Shown piece after piece: positions 48,280 through 59,984 of a stretch of 64,000 nucleotides of DNA; the first letter of the stretch is position 1, and each line of letters opens with the position of its first letter. The stretch comes from Dipteronia dyeriana (lineage: Eukaryota > Streptophyta > Magnoliopsida > Sapindales > Sapindaceae), in NCBI GenBank assembly GCA_032871835.1, contig CM065296.1, positions 8,690,001 to 8,754,000 of the forward strand, given 5' to 3'. Under the pieces are notes generated by a model. The model ran no database searches, had not been told where the DNA came from, and was given only the letters and a program-made list of their open reading frames with translations. The position numbers and the translations under genes are program-made.

Positions 48280-49370
48280 TGATTATATTATTACATTAGT
48301 AGACTTTGATTTCAAACCAATTTGACATGTATTATTGAATAATAATAATAATAATAATAAGGGTTTTATCGTATATGTAGATGTTAATTGTTTCATACTC
48401 ACGTGTATGTATGAATAAAGAAATATGTGGCTTTATATATTGCAACTCCAAATAATTTTGATTGTGAAATCATATTTTGAAGTAGATAGTGATAATTTCA
48501 TTGCATTTATTTTCTCTAAACATGATAAGAGATCTCAAATGATTAACCATATGGATATTATTGTTGTAGAGAAGATTTAAGAGGTGTAAGTTTCTAATAG
48601 CCATAAGTAAAATAATTCTTGATACACTAACCAAGATATTTAACTCCGGAGATTTTGTGGAGCATGTTATATCATGTATTGGATGATTGATATTTTTGAT
48701 GTATTTGGTTAGCGGGAGTTGTCTTTTATTAGATTAACTGCATTTATTATGTGCATGTTTGTTTCATATTCTCGAGAATGAATTGTATATGCATGCTAAG
48801 ATGTTTACTATATTTGTTATTGTGTGCACACGGATGGTTGGTTATGGCAAGAAATCTCAAGCTTTTAGCTTGAGGGGGCAATTCACTCATAAGGTATAAA
48901 GTTTCCACCGATGAGTGAACATTACTTAAGACATAAAGATTTGTCCGTCTTAAGGGAGGTTTAACTCATGGTCAAAGTGTTTGGCCAATGAGTGTAAGAT
49001 GCTTAAGACATTAAGTTTATCGTCTTAAGATACTTCGTTTGAAGCGAATGTAGACCTATATGAAAATAGACATGATGATCACATTTGCATGTAATTTCCA
49101 TACCACACATACATACCATTTTTACCCGGGTAGATAGAGCTAAGTGTATTTTGATTACATACGGTTTTATGTTGATTAAAGATGTAATGATCTTTGTAGT
49201 TGAATACTTAAGGTTCTATTAGACTAAAGGGGAGGAAGGTTTTACTCTCTTAAAATATTCTTTATGGTCACATATAATTGTTTGTCAATTCGGAGAGTCG
49301 TTTTCTAAAATGAATTTTTAAATCTAAAATAATAATGTCTATGTAGCTCAAGTGGGAGAATGTAAGATTT

Positions 49371-49918
49371 TTATAAAAATTGTGAGAAAAATAAGACATT
49401 ATATTTTGAGTTTATGAAAAACCGAATTGATTGAAATGTTTAAGCAAGTGAGAGTTGACCGGATAAAACCCATTATTAATGTGATCAATATTGTTGGGCT
49501 CGGTGCATCTTAGCTACATTAAATATATGTAGGACATGGTATGAGTTATTGTATATGTGTGGGCCTAGTATTCCTTTTAGGACTAGCCATCCTATATGGT
49601 TTTTAGAATTCTTTATGGGTTAGGATTCTAGGAAGTTATACTATTTATAAGGGGGTCCATACTCTCATTCACATAACGCATAACAGAATTGTCTCCCTAT
49701 TAGGCAATCTGAGAAAGGTGAGAAGAGAGTAGAAGACTCTCTATTATTTTTATTGTTTTCTTTTCAGGTATTTGTTCTTTTCAGGTTATTACGTTATTCA
49801 ATAAATTTGAGATTAAGACTCTGCGACTTGGATGTTTTCCGCTGTGATTCAGGTACGCGTTTATTCATACTTATACATACAATACGAGATTTAATTATCT
49901 TTATACATACTGCTTACA
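49371..49918 (+). repeat. Right LTR of copia-like element
   Basis: 548 bp, TGTAAGATTTTTA to TGCTTACA. Preceded by AGTGGGAGAA. Confidence 0.85.
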
Positions 49919-51711
49919 TGTTTTTGTTGGTTGTAAGCTTCATACTCATATACATATAGTTAACAAAAATTGTAAAACAAAATAGAAAAATAACAGTTGA
50001 AAATCAGAAAAATAACAGCTAAAAAAAAATTACCCGTATAATGTTTGTACTGTAGATGTCACTGTCCGTATCGGTGATGGTGTCACCACCTCTACTAGAA
50101 CTAGGTAATGATGTTGAACTGGATCCCCTTGTACTCATTGAAGTGAACGTGTACTTATTGAACAATGATAACAATTTGCTCTGAACAATGATAGCTTCGG
50201 TGAATCAATGACATAAACCTTCTTGTAAGCAAACTCCACAAACGTCATCTTATAGCGAGGATCTAAAATCAAAGCTATTGCCAATATAACGCTAAACTCA
50301 CCCCAATACTTGTGGTATTTTTTGTACATTTGAATGCCCATCTTTTTCAAGAACACGTCAATTTTTTGCTTCAAAAACATATAAGTTGAGAACACTTTAG
50401 GGAAAAACATATTTGAAGTTTGGTACTTTTTTCCCGATAAAACACAAGTAAGATCATAGAAATATTGTAAAAAAATGAAAATGTTATGCACTTTCTCCCA
50501 CTCACTCGGACTAGAGCAATACTTGAAATTATTATCACTCAACTCTAAAGAACACCAAGCATGACGATAATAAATAGCACTTTGAAACATAAGAAAAGTT
50601 GAATTCCATCTAGTTGGAACATCTTGCTTCAAACCCATCTTAGTCTCCAAAGAAACTTGCTTACAACAACCTAAAAATATTTGCTTTCTCACTTATCATC
50701 CTTTAATATATCTAATACAATCATGAATTTTAAGGACAACATCATTTATTTCCTTCAAGCCATCTCAAACTATCAAATTAACAATGTAGACACAACAACA
50801 AATGTGTAAAAAATCTCCATCAGTTACAAGTGCCTTCTTAAAGTTCAATTGAGTTTTCAAAATATCGACAAACGATTTATTGGATGAAGCATTATCCAAA
50901 GTAATCAAAAATATCTTCTTTTCGATTCTCCATTCACATAACAATGTATATATCTTGTGAGCTAAGGACATTCCATCATGTAGTGGTAACATTATACAAA
51001 AATTTAGTACTTTCTTTTGTAAAATCTAATTTCCATCAAGAAAATGTGTTGTGAGACATAAAAACCCATCTGTATTTATAGAAGTCCACAAATCACTTGT
51101 CAAACAAATCCTACCGGGAGTATTTCTAGCATTGTTTTTATCTTTTGTTTTTCTCTAGAAAACAACCTTGACACATCATCTTTCGCAGCGTTCTTAGATA
51201 CCAAAGTAACATCATCACATAAGTATTTAATAAGTCTTCTAATCCATGACCATTCCACAAATTTAAAAGGTAAATCATGTGAAACAATGGCAGCATATAT
51301 TATATCCCGGACTACTTGAGGATCCCTACGATTAGTCACTACCATATCACATTGACTACCTTTATTTAATAGCATTTGTTTTAAATCATGATGTGCAAGC
51401 TTAGGGCAAGATGACATGTGTCGTATCATATTGCATGTGCCATGAATACTTTCGCAAGATATGTCTTACTACAACCCTTGTTTTTCGCAACCTTCCTTCT
51501 TTACCTCGTGGCAGCTTCACAAAAACTTTTCAAACCTTTGAAGTCTCATTCCTTTTGAGAGAAGGCTTGCCCTGCACAACTTTCTTCTCTTTACTAGTAT
51601 CACCACCGGTATTTTCTACTTGTGTGTCACCATCATACTCCTCTTCCATACTCTTTGAGTCGATGGCAAAATTATTGTTATCAACTTCATTGGAATCCAT
51701 AGATATTTGAT

Positions 51712-53060
51712 CTGTAAAATGTGAATAACAATTAAAATATGGATAATTGTATCAGTAGGGAGATAATTGAATTAAAAACATATTGAAAAAACTCTTTAAA
51801 TTTAAATCTATCGAATTATGAAATCCGACATGCTTTAATTCATAATAATCCTACGGTCCTAGGAGCTTATAAGAATCTATACTCGTATCAATGGTGAATT
51901 GAAATTTCAAAATGTAAGCTATTGGAGTACTGGTAAACACTTAATCATTTATATTAAAATAAATTCATGTTACACAAGCTTACATATTACATAGCTATAA
52001 GACAACAATTCTTAGTATTTACAGTTGTTGAAGCTTCTTTCATTCAATTTTTAATTTTTCATCACAAATTAAACAAAATTTGTTAATGAAAAGTTATACA
52101 TCCACAAACATATCTAACATAACTAAAACATTACATCCACAGATACAGAGATGTATCATAAATATATACAGAGATATCAAAACTTAAAAATAGTATTAGT
52201 AGTTAAAATCAATACATCCACAGATATATCTAACACAACCAAAATAAGAACAGATAAATTCATAAAACTTATATTTAAATTTTCATATCAGAAAAGACAA
52301 ACCCACCCAACCTACAACTAACTCTATAAGAGATTCTAAGTAATATTCTACGACTCTAAAAGAGAAGTAATATAGAAATTATTAAAAAGGAGATATAGTT
52401 AATAACTTAATATAGATATTATTATTATTTTTGAACTGCAATTTATGAGAGACATCAAGGCCAACAACCAAACAAGAAACAAGACCTAGGCAAAAGCCGG
52501 GCAGACAACCCATGCCAACGCAAAAGCAAGAAACATAAAACTCAAAATAGAGAAAACAACTAAAAAACAGAGGAGATGAGAATCACCTATTTTGGCCTTG
52601 TGATTATTTTAAAAAATAGAGACTTTTTTCTTTAAATAAAAAAGCAAAAAATAATAATAATTGAAAAACAAGAGAGAATAAATAAAAAACTTAATATATA
52701 TCTGGTTAACGATTAACCCATTCAAAGATCGAAACAAATTAATTCTGTAAGATTCCAATTAATAGATAAGAAAGAGAAGCAATTTGTAGATTAATATTTT
52801 TACAAATCGGAACAGATTTTTTTTTTTAAAAAAAAGCAAAATAAAAAAACGAAAAAAAAAAGAGGTCGACTCTTACCAGTGATGCGGCCGTAGACGGAGA
52901 TAGTCACATATCGGCGGAGGGTCGGAAACTAGCGAGAAGTGAAGAGAAGCGGTTGTTATGTCTGAAGAGAAGAGAATCAGCGGGAGACCGAGGGTCTGAG
53001 AGTCCGTGAGTGAAATTTAGGTTTAGGCCTTTAGGGTTTCACAACTTTTCTTTGTATAGT
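51712..53060 (-). promoter_or_regulatory. hAT 5' leader: leader intron, leader exon and promoter
   Basis: A good donor, CACTG|GTAAGAG, lies at 52876 and an acceptor, TTTTACAG, directly precedes the ATG-containing exon at 51711. These define a leader intron of about 1.16 kb. The leader exon (from 52877) is GC-rich and ends upstream at a TATA-like ATAGATATACTATAC near 53050. At about 52425-52580 the intron contains a LINE 3'-end-like piece (minus strand, GGTTGTCTGCCCGGCTTTTG then TTGTTTCTTG). Confidence 0.5.
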
Positions 53061-53569
53061 ATATCTATAATTTACAGATATGTCCCTTATTATTAAAGTT
53101 ACAATTTTTCCCTTACTAATCGTGTCAATCGTGACCCCGTTAAGCTGAACTCAGACACGACACGATTATTAAACGGGTTGACCCTTTTATTGACACGATC
53201 CGTTCAGCCTCAATCCAAACCCGTAATAAATGGGTTCGTGTCGTGTTGACTCGTTGTATCGTAACCCATATTGACACCACTAACTTGATCACATATCTCC
53301 ACTGTCCAATTATCATCACAAAATCTAGATTAAGCTTAAAAAACATAAATTTATATAGAATCTTAATTTAAAGTAATAGTTACAAATTAGTTGAACATAT
53401 AATCTCACTGATTTTTTTCTTATTAAGTCGATCGTAACTTCCTTTCCTAAATTTTATAAGAGAAGCTATTTTAACAAAAAAATTGATTGAAATTTTGTTA
53501 TTTAATTTGTTTTAGTGTCAGGTTTGGTTACTTTAAAAAAAATAAAAATCTATGATTATAAGTGAGAGT

Positions 53570-54830
53570 ACATCTTGATGGGGTGGTCCCGCATCCATAG
53601 TATCATCACCTTTTTATCAAAATCAATTCAGATATTCAAAATCATTAATTTATCGATTCCACTATTTGTTACTACGGACTGATGATGCCAAACCTAAACA
53701 GCACAAACCGATTTTTTTAAACAATAACAAATGTAGATTTTCTGTTATATGATTTAAAATAAAATAAAAAATCTTTAATTTTTTGATACCATATGATTTG
53801 GTTGTTTTTACGTATTTTAATGAGAAAAATAAGACTCAAACATTGGTGAGTGGTCTTTATTCGGTTGATAAACATTAAATTGATTTTATCCACCCCAGTG
53901 TCTGTTACTACAGACTGATAATGCCAGTACAAATTGTTTTTTTTTTAAACGATAACAAATGTGGATTTTTTGTTACATTCTTTAAAATAAATAATATATA
54001 ATTTTCTGATACCATCTGAATGTTGGTCTTTATCTGGTGGATAAGAATTTAATTTATTTTTTTAATATCATTCGTTTATCCATCTCACAATCTCAATATA
54101 TATATCAATGAGATTGTTAAATTTGATATAAAAAAAGAATAAAATATTATATTTGATATAATAATTTAATATTAAACTCCGATACATAATTCCATTTAAA
54201 ATGTTATTTTGATTGTTTTATTAATTAATATTATAAAAGTCAACACTTACCGCTAACGCATTCATTAAATTGTTGAATAATAGTCGGATGAAATATATTT
54301 CGATTAAAATATCATTAATATACATTAAATGTAAATTATTTTAAATATTTAAAAAATATACATAACAGTATTTTTATAATTAAAAAATTTAACATTTATT
54401 GTTTTATTAAATTTGATATGTATACCAAAGCATATGCTAAATTTATACGATGTACACATCATTAGAAATACTATAATAATGCCAAAAAAAATAGCACAAA
54501 CTGGTCTTCATTTTTTTTTAACAATAATAAATGTGGATTTTTTTATGATACCATCTGCGTTGTTGTTTTTGTTTATTTTAATGAGAAAAATAAGACGCTA
54601 ACTAGTGGTCTTTATTTAGTAAATAAACATTAAATTGATTTTATTTAATTTCATTAATTTTATTTAATTTCATTAATTTATCCACTATACTATCTGCTAC
54701 GATAGATTGATAATGTTAAACACAAATAAATTGATTTTTTTTTAAACAATAACAAATTTGATTTTTTTTTGTTATATACTTTAAAATAAAGAATCTATAA
54801 TTTTCTGATACTATATGCAATGGCAGCACT
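53570..54830. repeat. Host tandem-repeat array, segment 4
   Basis: Units of the 220-270-bp repeat (TCTTTATTCGGTTGATAAAC near 53857, TCTTTATCTGGTGG near 54028, TCTTTATTTAGTAA near 54611), separated by AT-rich DNA at 54100-54480. Related to segments 1-3 and 5. Confidence 0.75.
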
Positions 54831-55430
54831 CTTTCAAAAAAAATAATAATATTATATGTACTATGATTAATTGTATAAACACCTCAATAGTTATATAAAA
54901 ATTTTATTTATGATTACACTAACATCCCCTACCGTTAGTATAATATATTTCATTTATTCATCCTAACTTAAAATCAAAAGATAATAATAAAAATTACAAA
55001 CAATCAATCACAATTGATAAAATTATTATTTTTTACTTGTTTTACGTATAATATTTTCTTTGTTTTATTTCGATTTTTTGATTACACAATTTAAATTCAT
55101 TTCATTTTATTCTCTTATTAGTTTAAACTATTTAAACCTGTCATTAATAGTAAATTTTCATAATATGTACAATCTATTTAAAAACAAAATATATATTGAC
55201 AAATAATTTAATAAAAGGGTCTATGAGTCATTGATTAAGCATTTAAATATATTGATTAAACAATTCAATGTGAGAGTTTTTTAACCACTAATTAAGTATT
55301 AGAATATATTGACGAAAAAAAAAGAAAAATCTAATAGCTAATGAAATGACTATATACTATACATGTATATTGAGAAAAAAAATAAATATATATATATAGT
55401 TTAGTCCGGTCTGTAAATATTTATTTGGTA
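54831..55430. other. AT-rich spacer
   Basis: No gene or recognisable element. Confidence 0.5.
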
Positions 55431-55769
55431 TTTGGTTCGTCCCTTGACTGTATGATTGGTTGTTTAACGTATTCCAATGAGAAAAATAAGACTCAACATG
55501 TGGTCTTTATTTAGTGGATAAACATTAAATTGATTTTATTTAATATTATAATTTATTCACTCTACTGTTATTACTGCAAACTGATAATACCAAGCGCAAA
55601 TAACACAAAGTCACAAACTGTTTTTTTTCCTTTTGCAACAATAACAGATGTGATTTTGTTTTTACATATGCTTTAAAATAAATAATTTAGAATTTGCTGA
55701 TACCACCCATTTGTTTTTGCTTATTCTAATAATGAAAAATAAGACTTAAAAGATGGTTTTTATTCCGGT
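55431..55769. repeat. Host tandem-repeat array, segment 5
   Basis: Two units 250 bp apart (TCTTTATTTAGTGGATAAAC at 55503 and TTTTATTCCGGTGG at 55756). The second stops abruptly at GGTGG, where the Mutator-like element appears to begin. Confidence 0.75.
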
Positions 55770-56204
55770 GGAAATGGTGAGATATGTCACCTTTTATAAC
55801 GTGTATTGTGATGATATCACCATTTTAATAATTTAAACATAAAAAAGTTTAAAAGACACCTATTATGGTGAACTATCCAAATTGCTCATAAACTTTAATT
55901 TTTAAAAAGCAACTTTATGAACTCGTCGGTATCTCCCCAAAAAAGTTGTCTGAAAAACTTGCCTCTCTCCAGATTCTGCACTAGAAGGTAACAAATATTT
56001 ATGATCTTCACTTAAATTTCTTTCATGCATTTCAGATATTTTGCATTCATTTCTGTGTGGGTTAACAATGTATCAATTCCTCGATAATATATGTTGTTTC
56101 CCGTCTTTGTAAGAATATGTATGAACATTGAAAACATTCGAGTTTTTTTCTTATGTGACCTAGAATATTTAAAGGTGAATTAGAGATTTTGTTTAGTTTG
56201 AAAA

Positions 56205-56958
56205 AAGCTCGATTATTTGGAAAAACAATGCTCGATCCCTTAGGAAAAGTTCTCGATCCCTTAGGAAAAGTTCTCGATCCCTGGACAAAATTTCTCGAAC
56301 CGTTATAAAAGTTCTCGATAATTTGACAAATAATCTCGATCCCTTAAAAAAGTTCTCGGTCCCTTAGAAAATGTTCTCGATCCCTTGATAAAAGTTCTCG
56401 ATAATTTGATAAATATTCTCGATCCCTTAAAAAAGTTCTCAAACCGTTAGAAAAGTTATCGATCCCTTATAAAAAGTTCTCATTCCCTTGTTAAAAGTTC
56501 TCGAACCGTTATAAAAAGTTCTCGATAATTTGACAAATATTCTCGATCCCTTAGAAAAAGTTCTCAAACCGTTAGAAATGTTCTCGATCCCTTAGAAAAA
56601 GTTATCGTTCCCTTGTTAAAAGTTCTCGAACCGTTATAAAAAGTTCTTGATAATTTGACAAATATTCTCGATCCCTTAGAAAAAGTTTTGGATCCCTTGA
56701 TAAAAGTTCTCGATCCCTCGATAAAATTTCTCGAATCGAACCATTATTAAAGTTCTTGATCCGTTGTAAAATATTCTCGAACCCTTGAAAAAGTTCTCGA
56801 TCCCTTATAAAAAGTACTCGATCCATTTGAAAAAAAGCTCGATCACTTAGAAAATGTTCTCGATCCCTTTCCAAAAAGCTCGATCCGTTTGTAAATGTTC
56901 TCAATCCATTACAAAAAAAACTCGATCCCGAAAAACATGTTCTCGATCCCTTACAGTT
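56205..56958 (+). repeat. Left subterminal CTCGATCC minisatellite
   Basis: About 36 units of 19-23 bp, consensus TTCTCGATCCCTT plus an A-rich spacer. Variant units (CTCGAACCGTTAT, CTCGATAATTTGA) recur in a fixed order with a period of 121 bp between two blocks starting near 56504 and 56625, a higher-order repeat. A minus-strand frame across it (RDRELF repeats) is an artefact. Confidence 0.9.
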
Positions 56959-57044
56959 GAGAAATTTTTGTAATTCTTAGTAATTGTAAAAGTAATTTTT
57001 TTTATTTGTTAATAATTGTTTGTGATGATGATTTTCACAGGACA

Positions 57045-59794
57045 ATGGATCGGGTTAGATTAGTTATATCTTACAACGGTCGATGTGAGCAATTACCTGA
57101 TGGAAGTCAGAGGTTTCTTGGTTCTGATAACCAAGGAATGTATGTGTCCAGAAATATGACTTATGAAGAGCTGGTGTCGATCGTACAAACCGTTGTGAAG
57201 TATGATGTGAACAAATACATTGCTGATCTACAATCTATATCAATCGTTCCCGGGACAACATGTCGTACATTTATAAGAAATGACGACAATGTTTTGTTTA
57301 TGCTAGGGGAAGATAGGGTGATCCCTCAAGTATGTGTCCGTTTAATTGAGAGGGTTGCAGGAGGTGTCATCGGTGAAGAAATCCCTCATCATGATAACAC
57401 CCAACATTTTTGATCTTCAGGCGGAAGCAACCAGTTGTTCACAGAAATAAGTGGGATTGACTGTAGGAAAAACCTATGTGGTGTCCCACCGAAAGTAGCC
57501 GACCATGGTGATATAGTTGGAGCTCAACGATGATTTTGGTTGTCAAATTGAAATGAATGCTGGGCAGGACAACCACCAATACAATGAGATGTATAATGAC
57601 ATGAACAATGAGCGGAACAATGAACCTCATAACTTACCGATCCATGAGGTGGCTGATGAGCCAAGTTTGCATCCGGTACATAATGTAGCGAACAATGAGG
57701 AAGATGAAGAACCTTTCAAAATGGAAAGACGTGCAAGATGTGTACACAGATGTAGTTCCACTGCAGTAGATATAGCTGGGACATCTGAGGTCCGGCCTGA
57801 TGTAACTCCAGTTGATTCTGAGAATACCAGAACGTGGGTTATTCCAGGAGCAGAATCATACTCGTTTAGTATGGGTGGAAGCAAGAACTTGGTAGAAGAT
57901 GAACCTACCAGCATGATATATAAAGGTCAATTTTTTCCTACTAAAAAGGATTTGAAAATATTGTATGGGCATTTTGCAATTCGGCATAACTTCGAGTGGA
58001 AGGTGAAAAGGTCGAATAAAACAACATTACATCTGGTTTGTTTGATGGACAACTGTACGTGGAAGTTAAAAGAGGTTAGGAGAGTTGAAGCGACATACTT
58101 TCAAGTAAGAAGTTTTATCAACGAACACACTTGACCGTTGGAGGAGATTCATCGCCACCATCGACAAACTAGTGCAGTCATAATTGGAGAAGTGGTTGCA
58201 CCTAGATTGCAACAACATGATGGTCGACTAATGTGTCTGAAGGACATAATCGCCGACATGAAAACAATGTATGACATCCAAATAATGTACAGTAAGGCAC
58301 ATCAAGCCCTTGATTATGCATTGTCACTGACCTATGGAACGCGAAAGCTTCCAACTGCTGTCATCATTCGGTTACGTGTTGGAACAACAAAATCCAGAAA
58401 CGATTACTGACTTACAGTGCGATGAAAATGGTAAATTCCTATACTTTTTCATGTCGTTGGGTGCCTCACTCAGAGGATTCCAGAGGTGTATGTGTCCAGT
58501 TATTGCCCTTGATGGTATCCATTTAAAGGGTAGATTCAGGGGTACAATGTTTGTTGCAACTGCACAAGATGGGAATGAACAGATTTATCCAATTGCTTTT
58601 GGGTACGGTGACTCGGAAAACAACCTATCATGGGATTGGTTTTTGGATTGCTTGAAAAGTGCCATTGGCCATATAGATGATTTGGTTTTCATTTCTGATC
58701 GACATGCAAGCATTGAAGCATGGATTTCTAAATTGTTCCCTTATGCCACCTATATCATATGTTGCTGACACTTTTATGAAAATATTAAGAAGCGATATCA
58801 TAGAAAGGATGTTGTCGCAATAATGGACAAAGCAGCTCGAGCGTACACCGAGTTGCAATATAACCGGCACATGGAAGAGTTACGAAACTTGCACCCTAAT
58901 GCATATGAATATGTAATTGATACCAGCCCACACAAGTGGTCCCATGTACACTGCCCCGACAGAAGGTATAGGGTCATGACAATAAATGATGCAAAATGCA
59001 TAAACTTATGCCTAAAATTTGCACGGCAACTGCCTATGTTGACTTTGGCAGAGTTCATTAGGAATATGCTACAACGTTGGTTTCACGATCGTCATAGGGC
59101 TGCACAATCCATGCGCCATCAGTTGACCGATGCAACACATCTTGTGATCCTAAAATGTGTTGATAAGTGCAATTTTATGACCGTTAATCCAGTTGACTGG
59201 AAAATATTCTCGGTGAAGCGGGCTGGAAAACAGTGGACTGTTGACTTAGCTCAGAAGACCTACACATGCAACAAATTCCAAATGGACATTCTTCCATGTT
59301 CTCACGCTCTCGTTGTCGCAAGGTACATCATACAGTTTTGTCTACGGTTAATATTACTTAAACATGAATCTTATCATTTTCAATGTTTTTACAAGGACCG
59401 AAACATGGATTTCACATCCCTCTGTGCTGACTACTACAAGCGACAAACACTTATTGATGCGTACTCGGTTCCTATTATGCCGGTTGGACATCTTTCCACT
59501 TAGATTATGCCATCTGACATCGCTGAGAGAGTCGTTTTGAATCCAAGCTCCAGGAGACAAGCAGGCCACTCGAGGGCTTCACGCCGTATCTCGTCTTCGG
59601 AGAGAACAACTACACAGAATTGTAGACGATGTGGACAACCAGTGCATAATTCGAGGAGATGTTCTAACCCATCTTTGAGTAATGAAGGTCCGAGCAGAGT
59701 CATTCCTGAGGAATACAGACGCAAGTGTAGTATCTGTCATACAGTTGGTCACAACAGACAGACGTGCCCTACTAGAGACTTCACCGTGGAATGA
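57045..59794 (+). pseudogene. mudrA: MuDR-type transposase (mudrA-like) of the MULE
   Basis: The ATG at 57045 follows a TTTCACAG acceptor, so a leader intron is likely. N-terminal PB1-like domain MDRVRLVISYNGRCEQLPDG (57045-57400); DNA-binding MULE domain YKGQFFPTKKDLKILYG and NCTWKLKE (57915-58330); catalytic domain with Asp in ALDGIHLKGRF and ISDRHASIEA and a C-x-HF motif (58490-58790); SWIM zinc finger CNKFQMDILPCSHAL (59268-59320); two CCHC knuckles, CRRCGQPVHNSRRC and CSICHTVGHNRQTC (59620-59770). The enzyme would cut and move the element by binding its ends. Stops at 57411, 58132, 58766 (Trp), 59501 (Trp) and a frameshift near 58330 inactivate it. Confidence 0.9.
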
Positions 59795-59984
59795 TTTGAG
59801 GTGTTATCCTGATGACATTGGAACTCGTATGACTTGTTCATTAACTGAAATGCAATTGTATTTAAATATGATTTGTATATATACAAACGTAAACATTTTT
59901 ATACAAAATAATTGGTAAATATACAAAAGAATTGGTATATATACAAAAGAATTAGTACATATACAAATGAATTACTACATAAAC

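Larger units (their letters stand above)
43234..49918 (+). mobile_element. Ty1/copia-like LTR retrotransposon, fully degenerate inside
   Basis: LTRs are 43234-43800 and 49371-49918, ending TTACA. The left start has TA in place of TG. Target duplication TGTTC (43229-43233) / TGTTT (49919-49923), one change. A tRNA-Met primer-binding site TGGTATCAGAACC follows the left LTR at 43802, and AGTGGGAGAA precedes the right one, a polypurine tract typical of plant copia elements. The 5.57-kb interior has no intact gag or pol frame and I cannot place any catalytic motif. It contains a GC-rich island (44105-44560) and a diverged tandem repeat (44930-45430). The class is inferred from the ends, not from protein. 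Confidence 0.8.
42758..51711 (-). pseudogene. hAT transposase gene (RICESLEEPER-like), with retroelement in an intron
   Basis: The ATG at 51700 gives MDSNEVDNNNFAIDSKSMEE. A BED-type zinc-finger region follows (HGTCNMIRHMSSCPKLAHH-like, about 51420), then the RNase H-like core: DPQVVRDIIYAAIVSHDLPF, LITLDNASSNKSF (50900), DVPTRWNSTFLMFQS (50610) and ALILDPRYKMTF (50240). Exon ends with TDTDSDIYSTNIIR at about 50033 and a GT donor. The acceptor is near 43219, and the C-terminal hAT dimerisation domain (NLDVFAFWKVNMIRYPD; GGRVLDRFHSLLKPDV) occupies 43167-42937. The last exon (SGPSIESATSQFGD) ends at 42758. A Trp TGG to TGA stop near the BED finger, one stop before the dimerisation domain and frameshifts inactivate it. 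The copia-like element lies entirely in the intron. Confidence 0.85.
42115..53282 (-). mobile_element. Autonomous-type hAT transposon, interrupted by a copia-like element
   Basis: The left end GAGGGGTATCGATCCGGG and the right end, inverted TAGTGGTGTCAATATGGG, align as terminal inverted repeats. They are flanked by 8-bp target duplications ACTTGATA (42107-42114) and ACTTGATC (53283-53290). Subterminal zones at both ends are rich in ACACGA/GGGTT words, as hAT transposase-binding regions usually are. Without the 6.69-kb retroelement it is about 4.48 kb. It carries one spliced transposase gene on the minus strand with its promoter at the right end. The coding region is broken, so it is inactive. 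Confidence 0.88.

Noticed and set aside
56602..56904. 100-residue RDRELF-repeat frame on the minus strand
   Set aside because: Simple translation of the minisatellite; unrelated to the transposase gene.
56205..56958. Regular short repeats that might suggest a CRISPR array
   Set aside because: Units are contiguous and variable with no unique spacers, no cas genes, and the genome is a plant; it is a minisatellite.
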